DNA of 64,000 nucleotides from Owenia fusiformis (lineage: Eukaryota; Annelida; Polychaeta; Sabellida; Oweniidae), in contig CAIIXF020000010.1 of assembly GCA_903813345.2 (NCBI GenBank), forward strand, positions 12,221,181 to 12,285,180. Reading direction: 5' to 3'. A program made the position numbers and the translations under genes. A model generated the notes under the pieces. The model had not been told where the DNA came from and ran no database searches. It was given only the letters and a program-made list of their open reading frames with translations. Positions 1 through 11,336 of the stretch are shown here, one piece after another (the first letter of the stretch is position 1; every line of letters starts with the position of its first letter).

Positions 1-200
1 AAAGTGATATTCGATGGTTTCAAATGTGATATGTATAGGATATCCTATGATTTTGAGGGATATCATTTTTATCCACGAATTGATATCAATATATGGACGA
101 GTGGGCGTAGCGAATGAGTGCAGATATTGATATTAACGAGTGGGTTAAAATGATATGACGAAAAAAGGTCTACAGATTTGACCTCAACTATGGGGTAGTA
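1..200. repeat. Diverged partial copy of the foldback repeat
   Basis: AT-rich DNA with the words that recur in the next element (GTGATATTCGATGGTTT, GGATATCCTATG, GAGTGGGCGTAGCGAATGAGTG). It is probably a neighbouring or broken copy of the same family, cut by the window edge. No coding potential is seen. Confidence 0.5.
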
Positions 201-1049
201 TAGGAATATCCTATGGTTTTGAAAAAATATCATTTATATCCATGAGTGGATATTGATATCTTCATGAGTGAGCGCAGCGAATGAGTGAAGATATTTGTAT
301 CCATGAGTGGATATAATTGATATTTTTGAAAAACCATAGGATTGTCCGTTTATCCCATGGGAAATCATCATCAGCGAAAAAATTTGAAAAAAAATTTGAA
401 AAAATTATTGAAAAAATTGTGAAAAATTTTTGAATTTTTTTAAAAATATTTTTGAAAATAATTAAAAAGTGTAAAAAGATATTTTTTTGAAAAAAATCGA
501 AACCATCGAATATCACTTTTCAAACCATGGAATATCACTTTTTAAGACGTGATATTCGATAGTTTAAAAGTGATATTCGATGGTTTGTGAATTTTTTGCT
601 AAAATATGATATCTTGATCCACATATCAAATATATCTTCATGTGATATTCGATCTATATCCTTGCAACCATGGGATAATCGGTGATATTCGATGGTTTTG
701 ATTTTTTCAAAATATTTTTTTTCAAAACTTTTTAAATATTTTTTCAAAATTTATTTTTTTCAAAATTTTTTAATTTTTTTTTCAAATCTTCAATTTTTTT
801 TAAAATTATTAATTTTTTTAGTAACCTTTGTTCAAAATTTAAAAAAATATTAAATCATTTTCAACTTTTTTTCGCTGATGATGATTTCTCATGGGATAAA
901 CGGACAATCCTTTGGTTTTGAAAAAATATCATTTATGTCCACTCATGGATATCAATATCTCCACTCGTTCGATGCGCTCACTCATGAAGATATCAATATC
1001 CACTCATGGCAATAAATGATATTTTTTTCAAAACCACGGGATATTCCTA
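201..1049. mobile_element. AT-rich foldback (inverted-repeat) element
   Basis: Two arms of about 190-200 bp face each other. The left arm starts TAGGAATATCC and the right arm ends GGATATTCCTA. Both carry TGGTTTTGAAAAAATATC, the ATGAGTGAGCGCAGCGAATG-type block, and GTCCGTTTATCCCATG followed by GATGATGATT in matching inverted order. The centre is A/T homopolymer-rich and holds several inverted copies of GTGATATTCGATGGTTT. There is no ORF of substance, so this is a non-autonomous element. No clear target-site duplication was found. Confidence 0.65.
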
Positions 1050-1992
1050 TGTTTTTGAGCGTTTAGTGAAAAGACACTGATTGATCGTTCTATTAAATGA
1101 AATTAATCTATGTGCTCTATTAAACATACAGTTAATGTGGCCGCGATTTGTGACAACGGTATCTGACTTTACTGTTGTCAGCTGCAGGGTATTCCGCGTG
1201 GGATTGGCAAATGTATGAAAACTAAACACTTTCATAATGACAAGTATAAGTGCTCTATCTATAAGAAAGAGTCTAGAATGTCACACGATCTTGATATTGT
1301 AAAATCTGATGTTTACCAAAAGGGGAGCCCTGGTTTTGCAAAAAATAGCTATCAACGAATTTTTGATTTGTAGTTGTTAAATGTGAGTTTTGTGAATAGC
1401 GCATTACGGAAGAATGGTTTGAGGGAGCTTTAAATGATCATAAAACAAAATAGTTCTTTTTGAAAATAAATTGTAAAGTAAAACTTTAAATCCGCATGAA
1501 ATGGTTTTGAATATCGTAGTGTGAAAATGTGTATGCTCTTCACAGCCGGATAAAAATTAGAGTCAAACGTCTTTTGTGTGTAGGCAAGAAATTCGCCGAC
1601 AAATTTTACCTATCAGGGGTCGGCCGGTACATGTACACGTATGCTTCATTTTAATAATATTTCAATAATTGTATTTTAAGAAATCAGTGACACCATCTTA
1701 GGAATTTACTTCTTCTAAAAGTGTGACTCTATTTTTCTAGAATGTGAATTTTAAATCGAATTGATTTCTCGAATTCGTGCAATATAATAACGAGAGAAAC
1801 ATAGATTTTCATCTTCAATGAGTTAAGTAATTGACAATAAGAGAAACTTTCTAGATATGCTATGCCACATCATTCTAATCTGAATAAGCCATCTGGTCAT
1901 GAAACAGTTACTTACAATAACTGTTGTTTTCTAATGTACATATTTCCTTCACAGCCTAGCTGCAAATTCCAATGTTCTAAAAAGAATTCTTC
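1050..1992. other. Intergenic, no feature recognised
   Basis: AT-rich sequence with stops in all frames. I see no exon with convincing splice sites and no clear repeat. Confidence 0.5.
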
Positions 1993-2423
1993 GAATATAG
2001 TTCGGAGTATTTGGTTTCCTGTATAAAAATACCTTCTCTCCTTTTCCGGCCCGTCGCAGCGCCATTTAGTGTTTGATAAATGAATCAATGTTTATTCTCG
2101 ATAGGGTAGGTACTAATCTATCAGGAAATATTTACAAGTTTGGTTAGAAACAGAATTTTTAGAGATGGCGGAGTGATTTTCGAGACTATGTAAAGCAGAC
2201 TAATTTTCTGAAACAGGTAGCTTTACCGTGGTAGCTCTCTCCAGATTCAGTTATCTCAAAAACGGTGTGGTCACCGTATCATTATTTTGTAACGGCAAGC
2301 TAGACAAGACTCCAATGAACACTAGGCACTGTTTCGCTGAGCTAGATCTGTGCCCATGAATATATTATGACACGAAACGTTATAATGGTCCTCAATGGGA
2401 TTTTTAACTGCAATCTTGACCCT
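1993..2423. repeat. Long direct repeat, copy A
   Basis: Nearly identical to 3284-3740. Both begin GAATATAGTTCGGAGTA and end CAATCTTGACCCT. Copy A lacks a ~26 bp segment present near the start of copy B. Apart from that indel only a few substitutions were noticed. The outer bases are not TG/CA, so an LTR identity is unsupported. Confidence 0.85.
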
Positions 2424-3283
2424 ATTAGCAACAGGGAGGTGACAGTACTAGGGTGGGAAATCACGTTATTTTTGTAAAAAATCACTTTCTTTGCAATGTG
2501 TACCTTGCATCTCTAAGAAATATCAAATAATTCGAAGAATTAGCCATTTAGATTTTCGCTGATTCAGCATTTTTCATTTTTACCTAAAAATCACAGGTTT
2601 TGACCATTTTTGGCCTGTATTTTGTTACAGGATGGCACAAGAGGGCTGTTAGTGCTGGTTTTGAGAGGTTGTTGAGAGGCTTTCATGAAACTATTATGAA
2701 ATTTAAGGATTTAGCCATTATCATAACATGTAATATAGCTTTTTCCTTTGTGTTTGAATTTTTCTTGAAAATAGATGACAAAATTGACACTTTTAACCCC
2801 ATAGAATGACTAAATATGGCGGAAACAGCTACTAATATGCATGTAATTAAAACAAGAACATTTCTATGCAAAACTGATATTATTTTCAAATTTAGAAGCT
2901 CATTTACTGAAAATTAATCACTAAATGATGGATAGTTTGGGGTGATTTTTGATCGAAAATGACCAAATTTGACAATATTTTGTTTCATGGTTCAGTGATT
3001 TTGGCAATAAACATTATGGAACTACGAATAAACGTTTTGGCATGCTAAATATTGTGAATTTTTGTAAAGCCATTGCGAGTAGCAGTATTTCTATTGCAAA
3101 AATGGTCAGTTAAGTATAAAATTGCATGGCCCTAAAATGAATGACCCCGGGGTTAACAAAGTAGCTATTAAAGCTTTTCTATTAGTGCGATCGGGCTTAA
3201 ATTGCACAAAAAGTTTAGAAACAATCTAATGTTTAAGAAAAACAAACTTTCTGGCACAAAATCATTCAACCATGTCACTATTA
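2424..3283. other. Spacer between the direct repeats, no gene recognised
   Basis: 860 bp of AT-rich DNA. The two overlapping ~69-codon ORFs on opposite strands resemble nothing I know. I see no tRNA-complementary primer site after copy A and no polypurine tract before copy B. Confidence 0.5.
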
Positions 3284-3740
3284 GAATATAGTTCGGAGTA
3301 GGGATACTAGCGGTTACCGTTGGTTATTTGGTTTCCTGTATAAAAATGCCTTCTCTCCTTTTCCGGCCCGTCGCAGCGCCATCTAGTGTTTGATAAATGA
3401 ATCAATTTTTATTCTCGATAGGGTAGGTACTAATCTATCAGGAAATATTTACAAGTTTGGTTAGAAACAGAATTTTTAGAGATGGCGGAGTGATTTTCGA
3501 GACTATGTAAAGCAGACTAATTTTCTGAAACAGGTAGCTTTACCGTGGTAGCTCTCTCCAGATTCAGTTATCTCAAAAACGGTGTGGTCACCGTATCATT
3601 ATTTTGTAACGGCAAGCTAGACAAGACTCCAATGAACACTAGGCACTGTTTCGCTGAGCTAGATCTGTGCCCATGAATATATTATGACATGAAACGTTAT
3701 AATGGTCCTCAATGGGATTTTTAACTGCAATCTTGACCCT
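3284..3740. repeat. Long direct repeat, copy B
   Basis: Second copy of the 1993-2423 repeat, 1291 bp downstream in the same orientation. It has an extra segment (GGGATACTAGCGGTTACCG and a few bases more) just after the shared GTTCGGAGTA. Confidence 0.85.
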
Positions 3741-4809
3741 TCCCTTTCAGAAACAAACGATAAATACGAATACAGAAGACTAACAAATTTACAGTGTGGG
3801 CCTAAAAGGTAACCCAAACAAATACTCAGTCATGGGTTAAAACACAATTAAACCTTGTTAAATATTCTTTCATTCCACCAAGTTTCATTGGTCTATTTCA
3901 AATGATTAAGATTTTATGACCATTATTCAAAAATGCTCAAAATTCCAGTCCTAAATGCATCTGGTGAAATTTTTTGCCAACATGCTCACAGTAGGAGGTT
4001 GGGGCGGAAACTCACTTTATTTGCTAATTTTTCTTCGCTCCATGTTAATTCAATGGTTGGTTTTATCAAAAATAGATGAAAGCTTTGCTAATTCTAATAA
4101 TTTTGTCTACATGGGACAATTTACGATAATTGATATGTTAAAAATCTGTTGTACTAGAAACTGCGAAATATATGTTGATTTCATGGACATGCAATGTGTT
4201 ATTTTTTGTTGACGAGACTTTGAGCAATCATTACCACAAGGTACCTGTTTGGAATATTGCTTATCTTTTTTAAAAATATCACCTTAATGATGGATTTTTA
4301 GACAATTAAGAAATATTTTATTTTTCGGCAAATATAATCTCGGATTTCTTAACATAAAATGTATCGATTGCGTTATGTGCTACCAGCTCGTGAAAGCGGG
4401 ATGTTGATATGTCTTAGTCGCATAATTAAGTATGTTTTACTATATACGATTTGTCAAATATTTGTATCCTCCAACACATCGGCCATATTAATATGCACTA
4501 TTGAGGCATTTTTTGGTGAAAGCTATCCCACAAGGTACATTTTGATGACATATCTTCGATTGCAGACAATGGAGATATATGATTCAGTGTAGGTATTTCT
4601 GTCGTGAATTCAAGTTGTCTAGATGTATCCTCCAAACATTAAAATATCATCTTTGGGAAAAAATATTTTTAGATTATTATTTTGAGAAATGAATGTACTT
4701 AATAAAAGTGTTCAGATCGAACCAACCCCCCACTGCCCACACATAAACATTTTCCATGCTAAAGCAATGCCTTGGGCAACCCTGAAAATTCAGAGGGTGG
4801 GAGACGAAA
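3741..4809. other. Intergenic, no feature recognised
   Basis: AT-rich. The 77-85 codon open frames at 3955-4212 and 4359-4592 have no recognisable domain or splice context and are treated as chance ORFs. Confidence 0.45.
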
Positions 4810-5345
4810 ACAAGGCATTAACATGACAAAATGTCACGCCTAGTTGCTCACAAATTTGAATTTCCGAGAACTTGTAGATGATTTTAAAAATAAAAATTGG
4901 TAAATTTGAAGCAAATTGAAATAAGACCTTTTTTGACACTGACAAGGTCATTGAAGGTGAAATCTCAAATCTAAATTCAGATTTGAACTTCTGAGAACTT
5001 GTAGATGATTTTGAAAAAAAGAAATTGATCAATTTGAAGCAAGTTGAAAAAAGACTTTTTTGACCTTATGAAGGTCAAATATTATTTTGACCTTGAGAAT
5101 ATCATTGAAGGTCAAATCTATAGTCAGATTTGAACTTTTGAGAACTTCTAGATTATTTTGAAAAAGAATTGGTCAATTTGAAACAAATTGAAAAACACTT
5201 TTTGACCTTGAGAAGATCAATAAAGTCAGATTTGAACTTCTGATAGCTTGTAGATATTTTGAAAAAAGGAGTTGGTCAATTTGAAGCAAGTTGAAAAAAT
5301 GTCTTTTTGAAAAGGTTACCGAATGTCAAATCTGAAAGGTCAAAT
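4810..5345. repeat. AGGTCA-rich tandem repeat, ~4 units
   Basis: Begins with CAAGGCATTAACATGACAAA, the same start as the copy at 47.87 kb. It then repeats a 110-140 bp unit: CAGATTTGAACTTCTGAGAA, CTTGTAGATGATTTTGAAAA, GTCAATTTGAAGCAAGTTGA, then TTTTTGACCTTGAGAAGGTC. Related blocks occur at 19.5, 43.9, 47.9 and 49.9 kb. Confidence 0.8.
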
Positions 5346-6388
5346 AGAAAGAATACCGTTCAAGATCCAAATCCCCCCACACATACAGCCTGGCTAAGGG
5401 CCTGAGTAATATAAAGTGCGTGCGAGTTATTTGGAAAAAGAAATTACCCCAGTAACTTAAAATCAAGATGGTCATTTCGAAAAAGCTCTTTTAGATTAGA
5501 CGTAATCAAAAGCTACGAAAACCAAATTTAGTCTACTGTTTAAAAAGCCATATTCTTCACTAAATTTGTTAGATTCAAGATACTTCTGGTGAAATGCGCA
5601 TCGGTTTCTTTACGAAAACTAAGACTATTTTATCGTCTAGCTTAGACATATTAGACACATTTTTATTTTGCTCGTACAGTACTAGGTTTTTATTTTATTA
5701 AGCAAAAGGTAACGATTAAAAATAGAAAATGGAATTTCATTGCTTCACAAAAAACGTTGAAGAAACGAACGTTTGATAATGCAATACAATATTTCAGTAT
5801 GAAATATTGTGCAAAGTGTAATTCCATTCACTATCTTAACCTCACTAATGGTTGCTCGCGATGACTTGAAATTGAATTCTCTATCTTGAATTGTCGCAAT
5901 AACTTGTACTTGTGCTCGATGACTTGTACTTGAACTACATGTACTTTAAGAATATATTTTTGGTTTTGGGACATTCAGTTGAGCTTTTCCATTTCTTAAA
6001 TAAACATTACATGCTAACTTTTGATGTTTGTTTGTTTGTTTCTATTCAATTTTAATATGGTAAGATCTTCATTTTTACCAACAAACACCCGGCCCACAAT
6101 GGGCATATCAACCTCGTCTATTTAATTCAAGTGCACGTTATTAATGATACTTGTACTTGTGAATGAGAACCATACATATGCATAATTAAAAAACAAGGCC
6201 AACACATCACGTAGGGATGAAGTCAAATTAGCTGTGGAGGAATATGCTCCAAACTTGATGTGGGGTCGTCGCCTTTAAAAAACGAAAACTAGATCCTATT
6301 ACAAAAAATCTTCTCTGAAAAGAACCAAATGTTTTGATTTTCCTTCTACAAGCTATTACACAGCATGAGTTTTTCTTTTCTTTGCATA
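5346..6388. other. Intergenic, no feature recognised
   Basis: AT-rich sequence without a convincing exon. A short stretch near 5860-5945 repeats ACTTGTACTTG-like words. Confidence 0.45.
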
Positions 6389-6390
6389 TA

Positions 6391-7076
6391 ATGGCCTAGT
6401 CACATAGCCCGGCCGATGTCCGGCATCGGTAGAGCTCGGTGGATTTTTTTGGTGCCACCGAGCTCTCCTCATCGGAAGCAGAGCTCGGTGACGTGAACGG
6501 ACTCCGTCCGGACATCTTCAGGCGACCGACAGAACACCGGCCGGTGACCGTACGGAGTCTGTCTCAAAATGGTAGCTTTTTTCTGCCGATGTGGCAGCAA
6601 CTACCGGCCGGAGGTCGGCCGGACATCGGAAGGAATACGGCCGGTACCCGAGCAGGTAACAGGACACCGTGCGATCGCCGGCCGGGTTGTTAACGGGCTT
6701 TGAACAGTGACCGGCCGATGCTCTGTCCCACATCGGCCGGAGCTCGGTCGGAGCTCGGCCGCTGTCCGTTAAAAAACCTCGTCCTCTGGTTGTCTCAGAT
6801 GCACGGGACACCGGCCGATACTCGGCCGTGCACCGGCCGACGTGTTTTCCGATGTGGTTACGATGGGGCTGCGATGACATGATGAGGGAGCTCGGTGAGA
6901 GCCCGGTGAAATTTAACTCCGAAGTTAAAATTTCACCGAGCTACCACCGATGCGGTTTAAAGCAACAAACGCCACGGATGTCCGGCCGGTGTCCGGTCGG
7001 TGTTCGGCCGAGTTGTGTGAAAATTGCATCGCTGGCTCATCGTAACCTCATCGGCCGGGCTATGTGACTAGGCCAT
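6391..7076. mobile_element. GC-rich 686 bp TIR element with TA target site
   Basis: Terminal inverted repeats of about 27 bp: the left end starts ATGGCCTAGTCACATAGCCC and the right end is its reverse complement (GGGCTATGTGACTAGGCCAT). A TA dinucleotide abuts both ends (6389-6390 and 7077-7078). The interior is strikingly GC-rich in an AT-rich window and full of CCGGCCGA, GAGCTCGG and TCGGCCGG words on both strands, so it is highly self-complementary. The overlapping ORFs inside are products of this biased composition. Probably a MITE mobilised in trans. Confidence 0.8.
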
Positions 7077-7605
7077 TACACAATAAACGCCCCAATAGTT
7101 ACATTACCTTATTCAAAATAGGCTAACACCCCCTTCTTTTTATAACAAGCTTTTCAATAGTTGCTTTCTATTGAAGTTAATGAGGGCGAACGTTCTTGGG
7201 TATTTTGATAAATGATAGAATTTAGGAGCATGTTCTTTTCCCATCGACCCCACTACACAAGGGATACCGTCGAAAACGCTAGTTTTATGTTGCTTACACG
7301 AATCTCAAACAACCGTCCAAAACACATACAAACAACACTACCTCAGATTGTGAGGGATAGTTAGAACATTATTTGAACAAAGATAACGCATCTTCGTGCA
7401 ACGGGATTTGTCCAAGAAGTATATCATCCTCTATACATATTATCCAGCCAGCTAGATTTTGGCTTGCGACTTTTTGGACGTGTACAATAGAAAGTTAGAA
7501 ACTATATGACCAATGACCATGACCATTCATAATGCCCGGGGGATGCATTTTCCCAAATTAGTTTCAGTAGGTACACTTTTCAGCAGATCTAGCTTATCTT
7601 TAGAA
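7077..7605. other. Intergenic, no feature recognised
   Basis: No exon, RNA gene or repeat recognised. Confidence 0.45.
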
Positions 7606-8125
7606 ACTACTATTTTGACGTGTCTGTCCGGGGTAAACTACCACAGAAAATGTATGCATTGATTATTCGGGATACCGGGGTTGATGATGAACAATTTTCG
7701 TTCAGTTCATTGAGTTACCCTTTGGAGCTTTGGAGTTCAGTTTCGGGGTTGTGGCTTTTTAGGACGTGTCTGTCTGGAGTATTCCACCATAGGATCTGTC
7801 TGACAAGGATCATTCTTGTTATCTTCAGGCTTGAGTGGTGCTGAACAGTGAAAAATACCGAATCAGCTTCATTTCGTTAAGCTTTATCTTTTTGGGTTTG
7901 GCTTTTGGGCGCGTCTCTCGGGAGTACTCCAACATAGAAACTCGTTGCATCGATCATTCAGGACACCTGATTTGATGATCAACAATTTTGCTCAGTTTCA
8001 TGAGTTATCACGTTTGAGCTGATTCAGTTCAAATTTTGCGAGGGAGTTATCTAAGTCTGTCGGGATACTCTCCACTAGAACTGCTGGCAATGGATGTTCG
8101 TATTTCTTGTACATTTGAGTATCAT
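7606..8125 (+). repeat. Degenerate tandem repeat, ~4 units
   Basis: A 150-180 bp unit recurs in diverged form. Each starts with a GACGTGTCTGTC/GGGAGTACTCC-like block (near 7617, 7762, 7910 and 8055). This is followed by CCACCATAG/CCAACATAG, a TTGATCATTC-like block and a CAGTTCATTGAGTTA-like block. The 74-codon ORF at 7620-7844 lies wholly in it and is considered spurious. Confidence 0.6.
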
Positions 8126-8421
8126 TAGTTACAAAAGCAGCTAATGCCAGTGTTCTAGACCCCAATTGTTTTTCAATTTGTGATCGGTCGTGTCAGCCCA
8201 ACCTTTTATGTCAAGTGGAAAATTAATTAATAAAATAACAATTACAAAAAGTTATGTTTCAAATATATTGAGAACCATGCCAGACATTACATTTGCACTA
8301 TTCCCAAACTTATATAACCACTGCCAGGTCTTTGGTACCAGGTGACTTCTCGGTCACCAGACATCACCAGTCAGAGTAGAATCTCAAGTGGTGTACATTT
8401 GCCAGTTACACAATGGTACAG
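8126..8421. other. Upstream region of the ALF-like gene
   Basis: No coding potential recognised. It leads into the promoter that starts near 8422. Confidence 0.4.
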
Positions 8422-8495
8422 CCAATCACGGCGAAGATAGATTTTGCTATAAAATCTCCCGAAATGTCTTCACGTTAGTGTTGCTACAACAAGGT
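8422..8495 (+). promoter_or_regulatory. CCAAT/TATA promoter and 5' non-coding exon of the ALF-like gene
   Basis: CCAAT lies at 8422-8426 and TATAAAA at 8448-8454. A transcription start would be expected about 25-30 bp later, near 8480. The short leader then runs to a textbook donor, AACAAG|GTAAGG, with exon end at 8493. The matching acceptor is a pyrimidine-rich tract ending CTCACAG at 9046, seven bases upstream of the first ATG. Start position and leader are inferred from spacing only. Confidence 0.6.
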
Positions 8496-9052
8496 AAGGT
8501 TTACTCTCAAAGTTCGTTGAAAGGAGTCTGAGCCAACAAAAGCAACATGTTAATGCTAATGCTAAAAACATTACTGCAAATAGAGATGGAAAAAACTTTT
8601 GTAAAAATGTGAATTTCCTAATAATGGTTATTTTTATGCGAACGGTGTGCTATTTTTCCAAAGGTTGAGTAAGTAACCATTTATTTGAACCAATCACACA
8701 CAGGACGCTGATATAAATAGATTTTTGGATTAAATTAATGAAAGCATTTTATTTCTTTGACGTCTCGTCGATTCTTGAGTTTGGACCTGAATCAGAATCG
8801 AGTCATTTTGAGTCAATCATCCGCGCACATTTGCGGTTGGGTTGTATTGTTAGGAGGAGGGAGGGTCCGTGATACTATTTGCTATTATTAGAATTAATCA
8901 TTTAGCGATGTTGGTTTCTGCACTTTATATTATTTCCACTAGATTTGAATACAATTTGCTGCTTAAACGGTACAATGGAATTAGACGCAAATAACAGATC
9001 TCAAATAACTGCCTAATTGTTGACATCTTTTACATTTTGCTCACAGATCACA

Positions 9053-11212
9053 ATGTTGAAGTTATTGCTTGCTATTGCGATTATTGGCTTTGTGGGAGCA
9101 GAGTGGGAACTAGACACAAAATGGATCGATCCAGATGATATTGAGGTCACCGAAGAAACGATTCCGGATGATGAGATTGAAGAGGTCTTCGCCGATCGCA
9201 TGATAGATCGCATCCCATCATTCTTGATTCCAGGCCCAGTGACAATCATAAGAGGTATAGTTACGACAATAATGACGCACATTGTTTCAATGTACAATAA
9301 CAACAGATTGTATCAAAAGTGCAACCCATGAAAAATGATTTAGATAACATGACTGTATAAATCTTTATTATTGTGATTCGAAAACTTTCTGTATAAATCA
9401 AATTTATGATTATGGAAAACTTTAACTGAATTCATATGATATTAAAAAGAAGGAAAGTTAAGTCAATAGAGATTTGATATGCAAATCTTACGATAATGAG
9501 AATAAGCGGGATTTCGAAGCCATATGGAAACTTTTCTATTTACCAATCGTAGGCGACAGGTCATCTTTATATTAACCTAGGGTATCCCCCCTCTTTTAGA
9601 GATCAATGAAATAGAGGTGCATATTTACACGAAGATAGGGTCTTGTTATCCTTGTGGCTTTCCCCCACTTGTTTTTAATTTGCTGATTGCATTAACATAT
9701 TGGTTTATTTGATTAGGTGTGGTTGACATCAGTTATGGCATCATTCAAGTTATCACCAGTCGTCGTGGCAATGTAAGTCAGTTTACAGCAGAAAATCGTA
9801 GATTGTATAAGCATGAAAAGCGGACAATCATTACCTCTTCTTATTTCCCCACCTGTCTGTCTTTCCATAGGTCGATCGTTCCTTCCATTTCAATCATCTA
9901 TCATCATCAGATCTCTTTCTGTATTAGTATCATTATCAAGTTCTTCTGCAGGTAAACCTAATGCAGCGAAATGGCCAATTGATAAGGTGTCCATGGAGAC
10001 AGAGAGGTGGTTTCTATAGATGGGAGTGGACGTGGACCACACGAATGAGGTGTGCAGGGATTCCATCAGTAAGAGCAAGAAGCAAGGGAAGAAATTCTGG
10101 AGTTGCATCGTAAGTACAAATGCAAGAATGAATAAAATAATACCATGGGTACTGGGCTCACATGGGAAGGTTTCAATATTTTAATATTGAACAGTAGGAA
10201 CTAGTATTGATTAAGGCTTTTTTATATGAAATTTGGTTGATATAGTAATTTTGTACTTGGTTAGTCAAAATTGAAAATATGGGTCAATAAATATGGATCA
10301 ATAAATACCGTCTTCCACAATGAAGCTGGATCAGAAGAATTCCAGAGTGGGGGCCAAATTCGCCATAGATTTTGCCGAAGCTTGTAGACATTATTGATAA
10401 CTTATATATTAATAAAACGGCCTGTACCATTTCAAGCAAATGGAGGAAATATCTAATATGATAAAAAAAAACTGAAAACCTGATTTCCTACAATAAACGT
10501 GCCTTTTGGAATCTTTGCGACATATTTTACTAAAACGTTATGTATCATTGATAAACTAAAATTATGGTAATTATAAAAATTATGGTACAAGAGTCTCATT
10601 TGTTTTTTCCCTTTTCACATCTTTACGATTTAATTTGCCGAAGCATGAGACATTATTGAAAGTATAAGCAATTTGATGGAATACTTGTGAGGGTATGACC
10701 AAAAACGAGCTGAAAACTTGATTTTTCCGGAATAAAGAAACAAGGCGGGCCTTTGAGATGATACTTATGGAATAACTGACTCCATCCTTCATTTAAAGGA
10801 CTTCATTTATCGCTTAATTCAGGAAAGATGTGAAATACCTTTGGACGAAGGATGGACGACTTTATACAGACACATTTTAAAAGTGAAACCATTTATATTG
10901 TCGTGGAGAATTTCGAATAAGTTACCAATATGTTGACAGACAGACGGCAAGACAAGTGGGCAATAACAATAGCTCGCCCATGTGACCTAAAAGTCAGGCC
11001 ATGTCTAAACGCATGATTGTTTTATTTTTCGAATAATAAATAGACCCACGTGAAAATCAAAAATGTAGCCTTTGTCAACCTTAACAAAACTTGTGTTATA
11101 TTCAACTTTTGTTTTTCATTTTAGCGCCGGTTGCAGAACTCAGAGGTTGTTGGTTGGCAATCCACGTGGGCAGATTACCTTCGCATATAGAAACAGAAGG
11201 AGCAGATGCTAA
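9053..11212 (+). CDS. Secreted cationic cysteine protein, anti-lipopolysaccharide-factor-like
   Basis: Coding exons 9053-9254, 9717-9772, 9952-10109 and 11125-11212 join in phase (1, 0, 2) with GT/AG borders: 504 nt, 167 residues. Residues 1-16 are a signal peptide (MLKLLLAIAI core). About 18-53 is strongly acidic and looks like a propiece. About 54-82 is hydrophobic, and the rest is Arg-rich with Cys at 99, 120, 142 and 167. The C99-C120 interval is exactly 20 residues and ends RMRC, followed by an Arg-rich SGVAS stretch. This layout matches the LPS-binding disulfide loop of arthropod anti-lipopolysaccharide factors (DUF3254 family), which also have a hydrophobic N-terminal helix. The propiece and the last two Cys are not typical of them. 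A secreted innate-immune role is inferred. The signal-peptide exon is firm, and the family call is by eye. The first coding exon also stays open to a stop at 9331, so an unspliced form is possible. Confidence 0.55.
10330..10765 (+). repeat. Two diverged direct copies in the last intron of the ALF-like gene
   Basis: Blocks near 10365-10520 and 10620-10765 share TTTGCCGAAGC, GAGACATTATTGA-like, CTGAAAACxTGATTT and CAATAAA-like words in the same order. Old repeat duplication, non-coding. Confidence 0.5.
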
Positions 11213-11264
11213 ACATATTCCAAGCCCAATTTCAAACCCGACAAGAAATTGTGTATGCTACTGG

Positions 11265-11270
11265 AATAAA
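11265..11270 (+). terminator. Polyadenylation signal AATAAA of the ALF-like gene
   Basis: AATAAA lies 53 bp after the proposed TAA stop at 11210-11212, a normal spacing for a short 3' UTR. Confidence 0.55.
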
Positions 11271-11336
11271 TAGCTCATTGAAAAAATAATGTTATGTTTT
11301 TCTTTGATAATTGTCAATTGAATTGAACCGTGAGTA

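Noticed and set aside
1993-3740. LTR retrotransposon
   Set aside because: The repeats lack TG/CA ends, and no primer site, polypurine tract or coding interior is visible. Kept as a direct repeat.
6439-7067. Overlapping ORFs of 60-120 codons on both strands
   Set aside because: Arise from GC-rich, stop-poor composition of the TIR element.
9013-9303. 96-codon minus-strand ORF
   Set aside because: Antisense shadow of the first coding exon of the ALF-like gene, which has a signal peptide and splice sites.
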